Under the pieces are notes generated by a model, which saw only the letters and a list, made by a program, of their open reading frames with translations, searched no databases and was not told the origin of the DNA. Below are positions 56,622-64,000 of a DNA stretch of 64,000 bases, one piece after another (position 1 is the stretch's first letter; each line of letters opens with the position of its first letter). The DNA lies in contig NZ_JOJE01000024.1 of assembly GCF_000720255.1 (NCBI RefSeq), forward strand, positions 49,488 to 113,487. Reading direction: 5' to 3'. The position numbers and the translations under genes are program-made. Origin of the DNA: Streptomyces griseus subsp. griseus. Its GTDB lineage: Bacteria; Actinomycetota; Actinomycetes; Streptomycetales; Streptomycetaceae.

Positions 56622-57311
56622 ATGGCAGACGGCGGAACGGTGAGACGAGTGGAAGCGGTTCCTGCGGGCCACTGGGTGCCCGGGAGTCAGATCCTGTGGC
56701 GCTACCGGGAGAACGCCGGTGCGGCGTTCCACATCGCGCGTCCCGTGACCGTCGTCCGTGACGACGACGAACTGCTCGCCGTGTGGCTGGCGCCGGGGAC
56801 GGAGTGTGTCAAGCCCGTGCTCGCCGACGGCACGTCCGTGCACCTCGAACCGCTGGAGTCGCGGTACACCAAGCCGCGCACGGTGCAGCGCGACCGGTGG
56901 TTCGGCACCGGTGTGCTGAAGCTGGCGCGGCCGGGCGAGCCGTGGTCGGTGTGGCTGTTCTGGGAGCCGGGCTGGCAGTTCAAGAACTGGTACGTGAACC
57001 TCGAGGAACCGCTCACCCGTTGGTCGGGCGGGGTCGACTCCGAGGACCATTTCCTGGACATCTCCGTGCACCCGGACCGTTCCTGGCACTGGCGCGACGA
57101 GGACGAGTTCGCGCAGGCCCAGCGGGACGGGCTGGTGGACGACGAGCTCGCCGAGCGGGTGCGGGAGGCGGGTCGGGCGGCGGTCGAGGTGATCCGTGCC
57201 TGGGGGCCGCCGTTCTCGGAAGGCTGGCAGCACTGGCGCCCGGATCCGTCCTGGGACGTACCGTTGCTTCCGGAGGACTGGGACCGTACGCCCGCGCATG
57301 TGTCCTCATGA
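56622..57311 (+). CDS. DUF402-domain protein (FomD/SaPhosphatase-like)
   Basis: A 229-residue protein of the DUF402 family, a beta-barrel that in characterised members binds a metal and hydrolyses nucleoside phosphate bonds. Visible: VPGSQILWRYRENAGAAFHI, VQRDRWFGTGVLKLARPGEP, WSVWLFWEPGWQFKNWYVNL, EEPLTRWSGGVDSEDHFLDI and RDEDEFAQAQRDGLVDDELA, which holds the usual acidic cluster. Substrate unknown. ATG 56622; an in-frame GTG shortly after is possible. Conserved next to fumC in Streptomyces as I recall. Confidence 0.87.
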   Translation: MADGGTVRRVEAVPAGHWVPGSQILWRYRENAGAAFHIARPVTVVRDDDELLAVWLAPGTECVKPVLADGTSVHLEPLESRYTKPRTVQRDRWFGTGVLKLARPGEPWSVWLFWEPGWQFKNWYVNLEEPLTRWSGGVDSEDHFLDISVHPDRSWHWRDEDEFAQAQRDGLVDDELAERVREAGRAAVEVIRAWGPPFSEGWQHWRPDPSWDVPLLPEDWDRTPAHVSS

Positions 57312-57427
57312 GACCCTTGATGCGCCCCGGGGCAACAAACGTAGGATCGTCCTCCGCAAGGGCGCACAGCGGTAACTCCCGGAGCGAGCGCCGAGTCTGA
57401 CCTGATGTCACCGAGGGGCGGCAGGAC

Positions 57428-57610
57428 GTGAGCGACGGGTACGAGGGCAACACCGGTACGGGCTGCGCCCGGTTCACCGGTGGCACGGGAACAACCTCTG
57501 ACCACGTGGGAATTCCGTTCCTGGGGCATGTATTCCGGGTATCGGGATTTCTGCGGGACCACCTGCACGCACGGCGCGCAGCCCCGGACGGATGGATTCG
57601 ACACGCGTGA
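57428..57610 (+). CDS. Possible 60-residue leader ORF before the SpoIIE phosphatase
   Basis: GTG 57428 (MSDGYEGNTGTGCARFTGGT) has GGCAGGAC just upstream and the frame ends at TGA 57608-57610, overlapping by four bases the GTG 57607 of the phosphatase gene. The product shows no known domain. The overlap resembles translational coupling and makes a real short peptide possible, but composition alone does not prove coding. Confidence 0.3.
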   Translation: MSDGYEGNTGTGCARFTGGTGTTSDHVGIPFLGHVFRVSGFLRDHLHARRAAPDGWIRHA

Positions 57611-59835
57611 CGGAGCACCCCATCTCCTACGAACGCCCCGAGGCGGGCGTCGACCCCACGGACCCCCGCGGGGCGCTCCTGCACACCTCCACGCCGGCGC
57701 GAACGCCCGGCGCATCCGCATTACCACCACAGAGCGCGCAGGGCGCACAGGGCGTACAGACCCGTGCCGGTGAGCCCTCCGGTACGACGACGCCGTGCGG
57801 CAAGGACGCGGAGGCGGACCCGTCCGGCACCGGAACCGGCACCGAGCACTCCCAGCCCGCGGCCGTCGCCGAGACCGACACCCACCGGCCGCGCCCCGCT
57901 CCCGAGAGCATCCCGGGCCAGCCGGACGGCGCCGAGCAGGCGCTCCCGGGCGGGGAGCCGCGCCAGGACCCCGCGGAACAGAACGACCAGGACGGACAGA
58001 CCGGCCAGGACGGACGGGACGGACTGAACAGCCAGGAGAGGCAGATCGGCCAGGTCAGTCCGGACGGGCTGGACGGGCTGGAGCGGCGCACCGGGCAGGG
58101 GCTGCCGCTCGGTGGGCCCACGCCGATGCGCCGGGATGGGGACCGGCTGCGCTTCGTCGGGGCCGCGACCCGGCGCATCGCCCGTGGCATCGACCTGGAC
58201 GAGATCGTGATGGGGCTGTGCCGGGCCACCGTGCCCACCTTCTCCGACGCGATCCTCGTCTATCTGCGCGACCCGCTGCCGGTCGGCGACGAACGGCCGA
58301 CGGGCCCCCTCCTGCTGCGGCTGCGCCGCACCGACCGCATCCCGGCCGAACGGGACACCGAACTCGGCTTCGCGCTGCCCGCACCGCAGCCGGAGCCGTC
58401 CGACCTGTCGGCCGTCACCGCCGAACTGTGCGAGGTGCGCAACGGCGGGGCGCTCGCCGAGGTGCTGCGCGGGGTGCGCCCGGTCTTCGCCGACTCCCCG
58501 GGCGCCGTTGACGCCCTGCCCGAACTCCTGGGCGACAGCCGGGACTTCGTCGTACCCGAAGGCCAGCGCGCGATCCTCGCGCCGCTGCGCGGCCGACGCC
58601 GGGTCATCGGTGCCGCGGTCTTTTTGCGCCGTCCGGAGCGCATGGCCTTCGAGGCGGACGATCTGCTGGTCGCCGCCCAGCTCGCCACGCACAGCGCGCT
58701 CGGCATCGACAAGGCGGTGCTGTACGGCCGTGAGGCGTACATCGCCGACGAGCTCCAGCGCACCATGCTGCCGGAGACCCTGCCCCGGCCGACGGGCGTA
58801 CGGCTGGCGTCCCGTTATCTGCCGGCCGCCGAGACCGCGCGCGTGGGCGGTGACTGGTACGACGCGATCCCGTTGCCGGGCAGCCGGGTGGCTCTGGTGG
58901 TCGGCGACGTCATGGGCCACTCCATGACCTCCGCCGCGATCATGGGCCAGCTGCGCACCACCGCGCAGACCCTCGCCGGGCTCGACCTGCCGCCGCAGGA
59001 GGTGCTGCACCACCTCGACGAGCAGGCCCAGCGCCTGGGCACCGACCGCATGGCCACCTGCCTCTACGCCGTCTACGACCCCGTCTCGCACCGCATCACC
59101 ATCGCCAACGCCGGCCATCCCCCGCCCGTCCTGCTGCACCTGGGCGGCCGGGCCGAGGTGCTGCGGGTGCCGCCGGGCGCGCCGATCGGGGTGGGCGGTG
59201 TCGACTTCGAGGCGGTGGAACTGGACGCGCCCGCCGGAGCGACGCTGCTGCTGTACACGGACGGGCTCGTGGAGTCGCGGCTGCGCGACGTGTGGACCGG
59301 CATAGAGCAGCTGCGCGAGAAGCTCGCCGCGACCGCGCAGCTGACCGGGCCGGACCATCCGCCGCCCCTGGAGGCCCTGTGCGACGAGGTGCTCGACATG
59401 CTCGGTCCCGGTGACCGGGACGACGACATCGCGCTGCTGGCCGCGCGGTTCGACGGGATCGCGCCGAGTGATGTGGCGTACTGGTTCCTGGAGCCGGAGG
59501 AGATGGCACCCGGCCGTGCCCGGCGGTTGGCGCGGCGGGCGTTGTCGCGGTGGGGGCTCGAGGAGATGAGTGACTCGGTCGAGTTGCTGGTCAGTGAGGT
59601 CGTGACCAACGCGGTGCGGTACGCCTCGCGGCCGATCACGCTGCGGTTGCTGCGGACGGATGTGCTGCGGTGCGAGGTCGGCGACGACGTGCCGCAGTTG
59701 CCGCGGCTCAGGCAGGCTCGGGCCACCGACGAGGGTGGGCGTGGGCTGTATCTGGTGAATCGGTTGGCCAGGCGGTGGGGGGCCACTCGGCTGAGTACGG
59801 GGAAGGTCGTGTGGTTCGAGCTCAACAGAGGATGA
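57607..59835 (+). CDS. GAF - PP2C (SpoIIE) phosphatase - HATPase regulator (RsbU-type)
   Basis: A 742-residue multi-domain signalling protein. About 1-165 is a disordered tail rich in Gly, Gln, Asp and Thr. About 180-375 is a GAF-like sensor. About 380-610 is a PP2C/SpoIIE phosphatase: VGGDWYDAIPLPG, VVGDVMGHSMTSAAIMGQLR, NAGHPPPVLLHLG and LLLYTDGLVESR with metal Asp residues. About 640-740 is an RsbW-like ATPase (VELLVSEVVTNAVRYASRPI; DEGGRGLYLVNRLARRWG). It probably acts in a partner-switch pathway on an anti-anti-sigma factor. GTG 57607 overlaps the stop of a short ORF; ATG 57592 in the same frame is the alternative. Confidence 0.88.
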   Translation: MTEHPISYERPEAGVDPTDPRGALLHTSTPARTPGASALPPQSAQGAQGVQTRAGEPSGTTTPCGKDAEADPSGTGTGTEHSQPAAVAETDTHRPRPAPESIPGQPDGAEQALPGGEPRQDPAEQNDQDGQTGQDGRDGLNSQERQIGQVSPDGLDGLERRTGQGLPLGGPTPMRRDGDRLRFVGAATRRIARGIDLDEIVMGLCRATVPTFSDAILVYLRDPLPVGDERPTGPLLLRLRRTDRIPAERDTELGFALPAPQPEPSDLSAVTAELCEVRNGGALAEVLRGVRPVFADSPGAVDALPELLGDSRDFVVPEGQRAILAPLRGRRRVIGAAVFLRRPERMAFEADDLLVAAQLATHSALGIDKAVLYGREAYIADELQRTMLPETLPRPTGVRLASRYLPAAETARVGGDWYDAIPLPGSRVALVVGDVMGHSMTSAAIMGQLRTTAQTLAGLDLPPQEVLHHLDEQAQRLGTDRMATCLYAVYDPVSHRITIANAGHPPPVLLHLGGRAEVLRVPPGAPIGVGGVDFEAVELDAPAGATLLLYTDGLVESRLRDVWTGIEQLREKLAATAQLTGPDHPPPLEALCDEVLDMLGPGDRDDDIALLAARFDGIAPSDVAYWFLEPEEMAPGRARRLARRALSRWGLEEMSDSVELLVSEVVTNAVRYASRPITLRLLRTDVLRCEVGDDVPQLPRLRQARATDEGGRGLYLVNRLARRWGATRLSTGKVVWFELNRG

Positions 59836-59843
59836 GCAACGCC

Positions 59844-59877
59844 AAGGGCGCCCGGTGATGTCACCGGGCGCCCTTTC
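59844..59877. terminator. 15-bp stem terminator, bidirectional
   Basis: Bases 59844-59858 and 59861-59875 are reverse complements (AAGGGCGCCCGGTGA and partner), followed by TTCT on +. It separates the convergent phosphatase and penicillin-binding protein genes. Confidence 0.88.
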
Positions 59878-59891
59878 TCATGTCCTTGAGG

Positions 59892-62324
59892 TCACTGTTG
59901 CTCTCTGTCCTGTGGGTCCAGAGGGTCCTCCGGGCCCGACGGGGTGGGCGGGGAGGGGCTTGCCGGAGGGGACACCGGCGGGGACAGGGACGGCTTCGGT
60001 GACGACTGGGACGGGGACGGGGACGAGGAGGACCGGGACGGCGAGGGGGACGGCGACGACGGAGTCGACGAGGGCGTCTCGGACGGACTGGGCGACGCCG
60101 ACGGGCTCGGCGACTTGGACGGCTGCTGGACCGCCGCGCCCTGCTTGGTCTCCAGGTCGAACTTGGTGACCTTGGTCTGGACGCCGAAGGTGTACTGCGC
60201 CCAGATCTCGGCCGGGTAGCCGCCACCGTTGATGCGACCGGGGGGCGGCGTGATGAGGCCGGTGGCGCCGGTCAGGGTGACCTGGGCGTGCGGGGGCTTG
60301 GCGTTCTCGCCGAAGAGGCCGACGGAGGTGACCAGGGTCGGGGTGAAGCCCGTGAACCACGCCGACTTGTTGTTGTCGGACGTACCGGTCTTGCCGGCGA
60401 CCTTCTGGCCGTCGCGCTCGGGATTGTCGCGGACCGACAGCTTGGCCGTACCGTCGTCGACCACGCCCGTGAGCACCGAGGTGACCGAGTCCGCGGCCTC
60501 CCGGCTGATGACCTGCTCCCCGATCGGTTTGGGCTGGGTGAGCGTGTGGGTGCTGCTCTCGACCGACTTGATGAGGGCCGGGGTGACCTTCCTGCCGTGG
60601 TTGTCGAGGGTCGCGTAGACGCCGGCCATCTCCAGAGGGCTCGCGCCCATGGTGCCGAGGGTCTGCGCCGGCACCGCCTTCAGGCCGTCGGTGTCCATGC
60701 CGAGGTCCTTGGCGACCTTGAGCACGTTGTCCATGCCGACGTCGACGCCCAGCTGCGCGAAGACGGAGTTGACGGACTTGTTCATCGCCGTCTGCACGGT
60801 GACGGGGCCGTAGTCCTGGTCGTCCTCGTTCTCCGGGGCGAAGCCGATGTCGCTGCCCTCGACGGGCCGCTTGCTGGTGCCGTCGTAGATGGTGTTCGCC
60901 GTGATCGGGTCGCCGTCCTGCGTCTTGGCGTCCTCGTCGAAGGCCGCGGCGAGGATCACCGGCTTGAAGGTGGACGCGGGCTGGTAGTCCCGGCGGGTGG
61001 CGTTGTTCGTGTAGTGCTTCAGGTAGTCCTGGCCGCCGTACATCGCCACGACCGCGCCCGTCTTCGGGTCGACCGAAACGGCGCCGGGCTGGACGTTCCC
61101 GTCCACCTTGCGCTTCTTGGGGTCGAGCTTGCTGGTGAGCTGCTGCTTGACGGACTCCTCCAGCGCCGCCTGCTTCTTCTTGTCGATGTTGAGCGTGATC
61201 GTCCAGCCGCCGGCGTTGACCAGGGCCTCGGCCTGCTTGGTGTTCTCGGCGACGCCCTGGTCGATGAGCTGCTTCTCCAGGGTGTTGTTGGCCGCGTTCA
61301 CCAGGTAGCCGATCTGGCCCTTCATGCCGGGCGAGGGCTTGGGCTCCTTGGGCTTCGGGAACTTCATGGACTGGCGCTCGGTCTTGTCGAGCCAGCCCTG
61401 CTCGACCATGTTGTTCAGGACGTAGTTCCAGCGCTCGGTGACCAGCCGCTTGCCGACCGGGCCGGCGGCCTGCCAGTCGTACTGGCTGGGGGCCTGGAGC
61501 AGCGCGGCGAGGTAGGCGCCCTGCTGGACGGAGAGCCGGTCGGCGTCGACGCCGTAGTAGGCCTGGGCGGCGGCCTGGATGCCGTAGGCGCCGCGGCCGT
61601 AGTAGCTGGTGTTGATGTAGCCGGCGAGGATGTAGTCCTTGGACTTCTCCTGGTCCAGCTTCAGCGAGATGACCAGTTCCTTCAGCTTGCGCGTGACGGT
61701 TTGTTCCTGCGTCAGGTAGTAGTTCTTGACGTACTGCTGGGTGATGGTCGAACCACCCTGGGCGCCCTTGCCGGAGACGGTGTTGAGCAGGCCGCGGGCG
61801 GTGCCCCTGAAGTCGACGCCGTGGTCCTTGTAGAAGGTCTTGTTCTCGGCGGCGACGAAGGTGCGCTGGACGGGCTTGGGGATCTCTGCGAGGTCGACGA
61901 CCTCACGGTTGACGTCGCCGTCGCGGGTCAGGAGCGCGCCGTCGCTGTACTTGTAGACGTTGCTCTGGAGCTTTGCCTGGGCGTTCGCCGGGGGGATCGG
62001 TGTCGTCAGGTACAGGACGATGAAGCCGCCGATGCCGAGCAGGCAGACACCGAGGAACGTGCCGAGGACCTTCTTCCAGGTGAACAGCCGCCGTATTCGG
62101 CCCTTCTGCCCGGCGTTCTTCGCCGCGCCCCTGCCGGCGCGTCTCGAGGTGCCGCTCTCGGCGCTCCTCGTCGTGCCGCTCTCGGCGCTCCTCGTGGTGC
62201 TCTGCTCCGCGCCCGCGGCCCGCGACGAGCGGCGGTTCTTGGGCGCCGCGCGGCGGCCACCGCGCTGTCGCGCTCTTCTCTCTTCCGCTCGTCCCATGAG
62301 TCCGCTCTGCTCCGATTCGTTCAT
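59892..62324 (-). CDS. Bifunctional penicillin-binding protein (GT51 and transpeptidase)
   Basis: An 810-residue class A PBP that polymerises and cross-links peptidoglycan. A basic cytoplasmic tail (1 to about 80) with repeats TTRSAESG precedes one membrane helix (VLGTFLGVCLLGIGGFIVLY). GT51 motifs are FVAAENKTFYKDHGVDFRG (catalytic Glu about 155) and GGSTITQQYVKNYYLT. Transpeptidase motifs are PASTFKP (Ser about 449), the SVN triad in NKSVNSVFAQL and KVAGKTGTSDNNKSAWF (about 643). The last 90 residues are a Ser/Pro-rich extracellular tail. ATG 62324 begins MNESEQSG; an internal ATG at 62297 is possible. Single gene, convergent with the phosphatase. Confidence 0.93.
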   Translation of the reverse strand: MNESEQSGLMGRAEERRARQRGGRRAAPKNRRSSRAAGAEQSTTRSAESGTTRSAESGTSRRAGRGAAKNAGQKGRIRRLFTWKKVLGTFLGVCLLGIGGFIVLYLTTPIPPANAQAKLQSNVYKYSDGALLTRDGDVNREVVDLAEIPKPVQRTFVAAENKTFYKDHGVDFRGTARGLLNTVSGKGAQGGSTITQQYVKNYYLTQEQTVTRKLKELVISLKLDQEKSKDYILAGYINTSYYGRGAYGIQAAAQAYYGVDADRLSVQQGAYLAALLQAPSQYDWQAAGPVGKRLVTERWNYVLNNMVEQGWLDKTERQSMKFPKPKEPKPSPGMKGQIGYLVNAANNTLEKQLIDQGVAENTKQAEALVNAGGWTITLNIDKKKQAALEESVKQQLTSKLDPKKRKVDGNVQPGAVSVDPKTGAVVAMYGGQDYLKHYTNNATRRDYQPASTFKPVILAAAFDEDAKTQDGDPITANTIYDGTSKRPVEGSDIGFAPENEDDQDYGPVTVQTAMNKSVNSVFAQLGVDVGMDNVLKVAKDLGMDTDGLKAVPAQTLGTMGASPLEMAGVYATLDNHGRKVTPALIKSVESSTHTLTQPKPIGEQVISREAADSVTSVLTGVVDDGTAKLSVRDNPERDGQKVAGKTGTSDNNKSAWFTGFTPTLVTSVGLFGENAKPPHAQVTLTGATGLITPPPGRINGGGYPAEIWAQYTFGVQTKVTKFDLETKQGAAVQQPSKSPSPSASPSPSETPSSTPSSPSPSPSRSSSSPSPSQSSPKPSLSPPVSPPASPSPPTPSGPEDPLDPQDREQQ
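62145..62205 (-). repeat. 24-bp repeat units in the PBP N-terminal coding region
   Basis: Two full and one partial 24-base unit (core GCTCTCGGCGCTCCTCGTSG as read on +) encode the repeated TTRSAESG of the cytoplasmic tail. In-frame unit length means copy number can change without loss of the protein. Confidence 0.7.
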
Positions 62325-62491
62325 GTGTGCTCATGTGTCACACAGGTTCGCCCGTCAGGTCAGCTCAGAAAGCTAACACCAGGAGATGTGACAAAGGTCC
62401 GTCGATCATGTGTTTTGCGGGCGTGACAATCAGCACCCCACCCAGAGGAACCGACGGCTGAGGACGACGGAGGGTTGCTCCAGCCGTTAAT

Positions 62492-62501
62492 GTGATATCA
62501 C
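62492..62501. promoter_or_regulatory. GTGATATCAC palindrome before the SPFH gene
   Basis: A perfect 10-bp palindrome inside TTAATGTGATATCACTTAG, about 40 bases before the SPFH start. It resembles GntR-type operators and lies in an AT-rich patch that may also hold the promoter (TTAGATAGA). Confidence 0.5.
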
Positions 62502-62540
62502 TTAGATAGAGCCAAGCTAGTGAACGAAACGGGGGACACC

Positions 62541-63473
62541 ATGTCGACTCACCCATCCGACGCGCCCGACGCACCCGAGATGCCCGCCCCGCGCGTGCGG
62601 GAGTTCACCGCGCACAGCATCGGCGGCGGACTCGCCCTGCTCCTGGGCCTGCTCGGACTGGCGGCCGGGGCGGGGATGATCGTCACCGCCACGGCGGTGA
62701 CCGCGACCGGCGCCAAGGCGGTGCTGATCATCCTCGGCATCCTGGTCGCCCTCGCCGCCTTCATAGCCATGTGCGGCCTCAACACCGTGGCGCCGGGCGA
62801 GGCCCGGGTGGTGCAGCTCTTCGGGCGCTACCGGGGGACGATCCGCGAGGACGGGCTGCGCTGGGTGAACCCGCTCACCTCGCGCACGAAGATCTCCACC
62901 CGCGTCCGCAACCACGAAACCGCCGTCCTGAAGGTCAACGACGCCTACGGCAACCCGATCGAGCTCGCCGCGGTCGTGGTGTGGAAGGTCGAGGACACCG
63001 CGCAGGCCACCTTCGAGGTGGACGACTTCCTGGAGTTCGTCTCCACCCAGACCGAAGCGGCCGTACGGCACATCGCCATCGAGTACCCCTACGACGCCCA
63101 TGACGAGGGCGGGCTCTCGCTGCGCGGCAACGCCGAGGAGATCACCGAGAAGCTCGCCGTCGAACTGCACGCGCGCGTGGAGGCCGCCGGGGTACAGATC
63201 ATCGAGTCCCGCTTCACCCACCTCGCGTACGCCCCGGAGATCGCCTCGGCGATGCTCCAGCGCCAGCAGGCCGGAGCGGTGGTCGCGGCCCGTCGGCAGA
63301 TCGTGGACGGGGCGGTCGGCATGGTCGAGGCCGCGCTGGCCCGCATCGCCGAGCAGGACATCGTGGAACTGGACGAGGAGAGGAAGGCCGCGATGGTGTC
63401 CAACCTGATGGTGGTGTTGTGCGGGGACCGGGCGCCGCAGCCCGTACTGAACACCGGGACGCTCTACCAGTGA
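62541..63473 (+). CDS. SPFH/Band 7 (stomatin-like) membrane protein
   Basis: A 310-residue protein with two hydrophobic segments near the N-terminus ([20 protein letters not shown] and [20 protein letters not shown]) and an SPFH domain from about 80: [60 protein letters not shown] and the helical end [24 protein letters not shown] proteins scaffold membrane microdomains. ATG 62541 has GGGGGA five bases before it; the GTG at 62520 is less likely. Its stop overlaps the next gene's GTG, so both are coupled. Confidence 0.9.
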   Translation: MSTHPSDAPDAPEMPAPRVREFTAHSIGGGLALLLGLLGLAAGAGMIVTATAVTATGAKAVLIILGILVALAAFIAMCGLNTVAPGEARVVQLFGRYRGTIREDGLRWVNPLTSRTKISTRVRNHETAVLKVNDAYGNPIELAAVVVWKVEDTAQATFEVDDFLEFVSTQTEAAVRHIAIEYPYDAHDEGGLSLRGNAEEITEKLAVELHARVEAAGVQIIESRFTHLAYAPEIASAMLQRQQAGAVVAARRQIVDGAVGMVEAALARIAEQDIVELDEERKAAMVSNLMVVLCGDRAPQPVLNTGTLYQ

Positions 63474-63715
63474 CGGCACCTTCCGAGGGCACGGGCCCTC
63501 AGCGGCGGCCGCAGCAGCGCAAGCAGGTGCTGCTGCGGCTGGACCCGCTGGTGTACGAGGCACTGGCCCGGTGGGCCGGGGACGATCTGCGCTCGGCGAA
63601 CGCGCAGATCGAGTTCCTGTTGCGCAAGGCCCTCAAGGAGGCCGGGCGCCTGCCGGGCGGCACCGGTCCCCTGCCCCGGCGGGGGCGGCCACCGAGCGAC
63701 GACGGTGGCGTGTAG
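63470..63715 (+). CDS. Small basic protein, ribbon-helix-helix (Arc/HicB)-like
   Basis: An 81-residue protein. After a Pro/Gln/Arg-rich start, KQVLLRLDPLVYEALARWAG and DDLRSANAQIEFLLRKALKE have the strand-helix-helix pattern of Arc/CopG-type DNA-binding proteins. The end PRRGRPPSDD is AT-hook-like. Start GTG 63470 overlaps the SPFH stop (GTGA), a pairing I recall from other Streptomyces. No toxin gene is next to it, so a toxin-antitoxin role is not supported; it may regulate the local operon or bind DNA for the SPFH protein. Confidence 0.8.
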   Translation: MTAPSEGTGPQRRPQQRKQVLLRLDPLVYEALARWAGDDLRSANAQIEFLLRKALKEAGRLPGGTGPLPRRGRPPSDDGGV

Positions 63716-63783
63716 CAGAACCGTGACAATCGGCCTCCACCTGCACGGTCGTACACCACGCCACGCACTGCACACTCCGCGTA

Positions 63784-63809
63784 TACACACCGGGTATACA
63801 CCGTGTGTA
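63784..63809. promoter_or_regulatory. Dyad operator before the PadR gene
   Basis: TACACACCGGGTATACACCG and the following bases to 63809 form a 26-bp dyad centred on TATA, with 11 of 13 positions paired. It lies 11 bases before the PadR start and matches the long-arm AC..GT style of PadR operators; autoregulation is likely. Confidence 0.6.
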
Positions 63810-63820
63810 CTGTGCTCCTC

Positions 63821-64000
63821 ATGTCCATCGGTCACACCCTTCTAGGGATCCTGGAAGCCGGGCCCCGCCACGGTTACGACCTCAAGCGGGCCTTCGACGA
63901 CAAGTTCGGTCACGACCGGCCGCTGCACTACGGCCAGGTCTACTCGACGATGTCGCGGCTGCTGAAGAACGGGCTCGTCGAGGTCGACGGGATCGAGGCG
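63821..64000 (+). CDS. PadR-family regulator, N-terminal part (runs off the window)
   Basis: The first 60 codons read MSIGHTLLGILEAGPRHGYD, LKRAFDDKFGHDRPLHYGQV and YSTMSRLLKNGLVEVDGIEA. This is the winged helix-turn-helix of the PadR family, with the wing beginning at the window end. ATG 63821 follows GCTCCTC without a clear ribosome site, and the nearness of promoter and dyad suggests a short or absent leader. Such regulators often precede an ABC efflux pair, which would lie beyond the window. Confidence 0.9.
   Translation, partial: MSIGHTLLGILEAGPRHGYDLKRAFDDKFGHDRPLHYGQVYSTMSRLLKNGLVEVDGIEA

Noticed and set aside
57721..59358. 545-codon minus-strand frame opposite the SpoIIE phosphatase
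   Set aside because: Shadow of a gene with clear PP2C and ATPase motifs.
63470..63715. Antitoxin of a toxin-antitoxin pair
   Set aside because: It has a ribbon-helix-helix-like pattern but no toxin gene lies next to it; it is coupled to the SPFH gene instead.

Overview
This window is chromosomal DNA of a Streptomyces. It has very high G+C, a strong GTG/TTG start habit, rare TTA codons, a WhiB-like protein, a DUF1707 protein, a SpoIIE-type phosphatase, and the order ychF - DUF6542 - ppgK - ispH / xseA - xseB - ... - glpX - wbl - DUF1707 - fumarases that I know from this genus. No rRNA, tRNA or CRISPR was seen. Identifications rest on reading the translated sequence and on recalled family features; no database search was run.

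Layout. (1) 1-5.2 kb: tail of a copper-type P-ATPase, a 580-base non-coding stretch with hairpins, citrate synthase and a RecD2-like helicase. (2) 5.3-11.3 kb: a complete ribose locus (LacI regulator, rbsA, a fused permease/binding protein, rbsK, rbsD) closed by a strong terminator. (3) 11.5-20 kb: a decayed MOSC fragment, a small conserved protein, a secreted I36/VCBS-repeat protein, a SnoaL/TetR/AhpD-like group around a 44-bp palindrome, and a sugar-catabolic trio (Gfo/Idh oxidoreductase, DUF993, sugar isomerase) divergent from its LacI regulator. (4) 20-44 kb: accessory DNA. It holds a phosphotransferase, a Cys-rich protein, broken Uma2 and TetR genes, a quinone reductase and carboxylesterase pair, an AraC regulator, tandem YjbR genes (the second broken), and a plant cell-wall sugar locus (secreted beta-helix glycosidase, LacI, GH2 beta-galactosidase, binding-protein ABC transporter, GH51 arabinofuranosidase). 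After these come IS debris and a small att-flanked element carrying a VapBC-type toxin-antitoxin pair among pseudogenes. (5) 44-64 kb: conserved core (ychF, DUF6542, ppgK, ispH, xseA/xseB, nitroreductase, DUF4245, glpX, wbl, DUF1707, two fumarases, DUF402, SpoIIE phosphatase, bifunctional PBP, SPFH protein, small DNA-binding-like protein, start of a PadR regulator).

Main observations. The last codons of ychF (43986-44006) are repeated exactly at 40902-40922 and with one mismatch at 22459-22479. Between the two exact copies, and inside both ends, lie TCCCAGCAC repeats typical of integrase arm sites. This reads as attL/attR of a 3.1-kb decayed integrative element, with an older 18-kb island stacked outside it. 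Both LacI regulators that head sugar loci (5353 and 30801) contain a TTA codon, which would put them under bldA control. From memory of S. coelicolor gene numbers, the left part corresponds to the SCO27xx region and the right part to SCO50xx in descending order. The accessory block would therefore sit at the junction of an inversion roughly symmetric about oriC.
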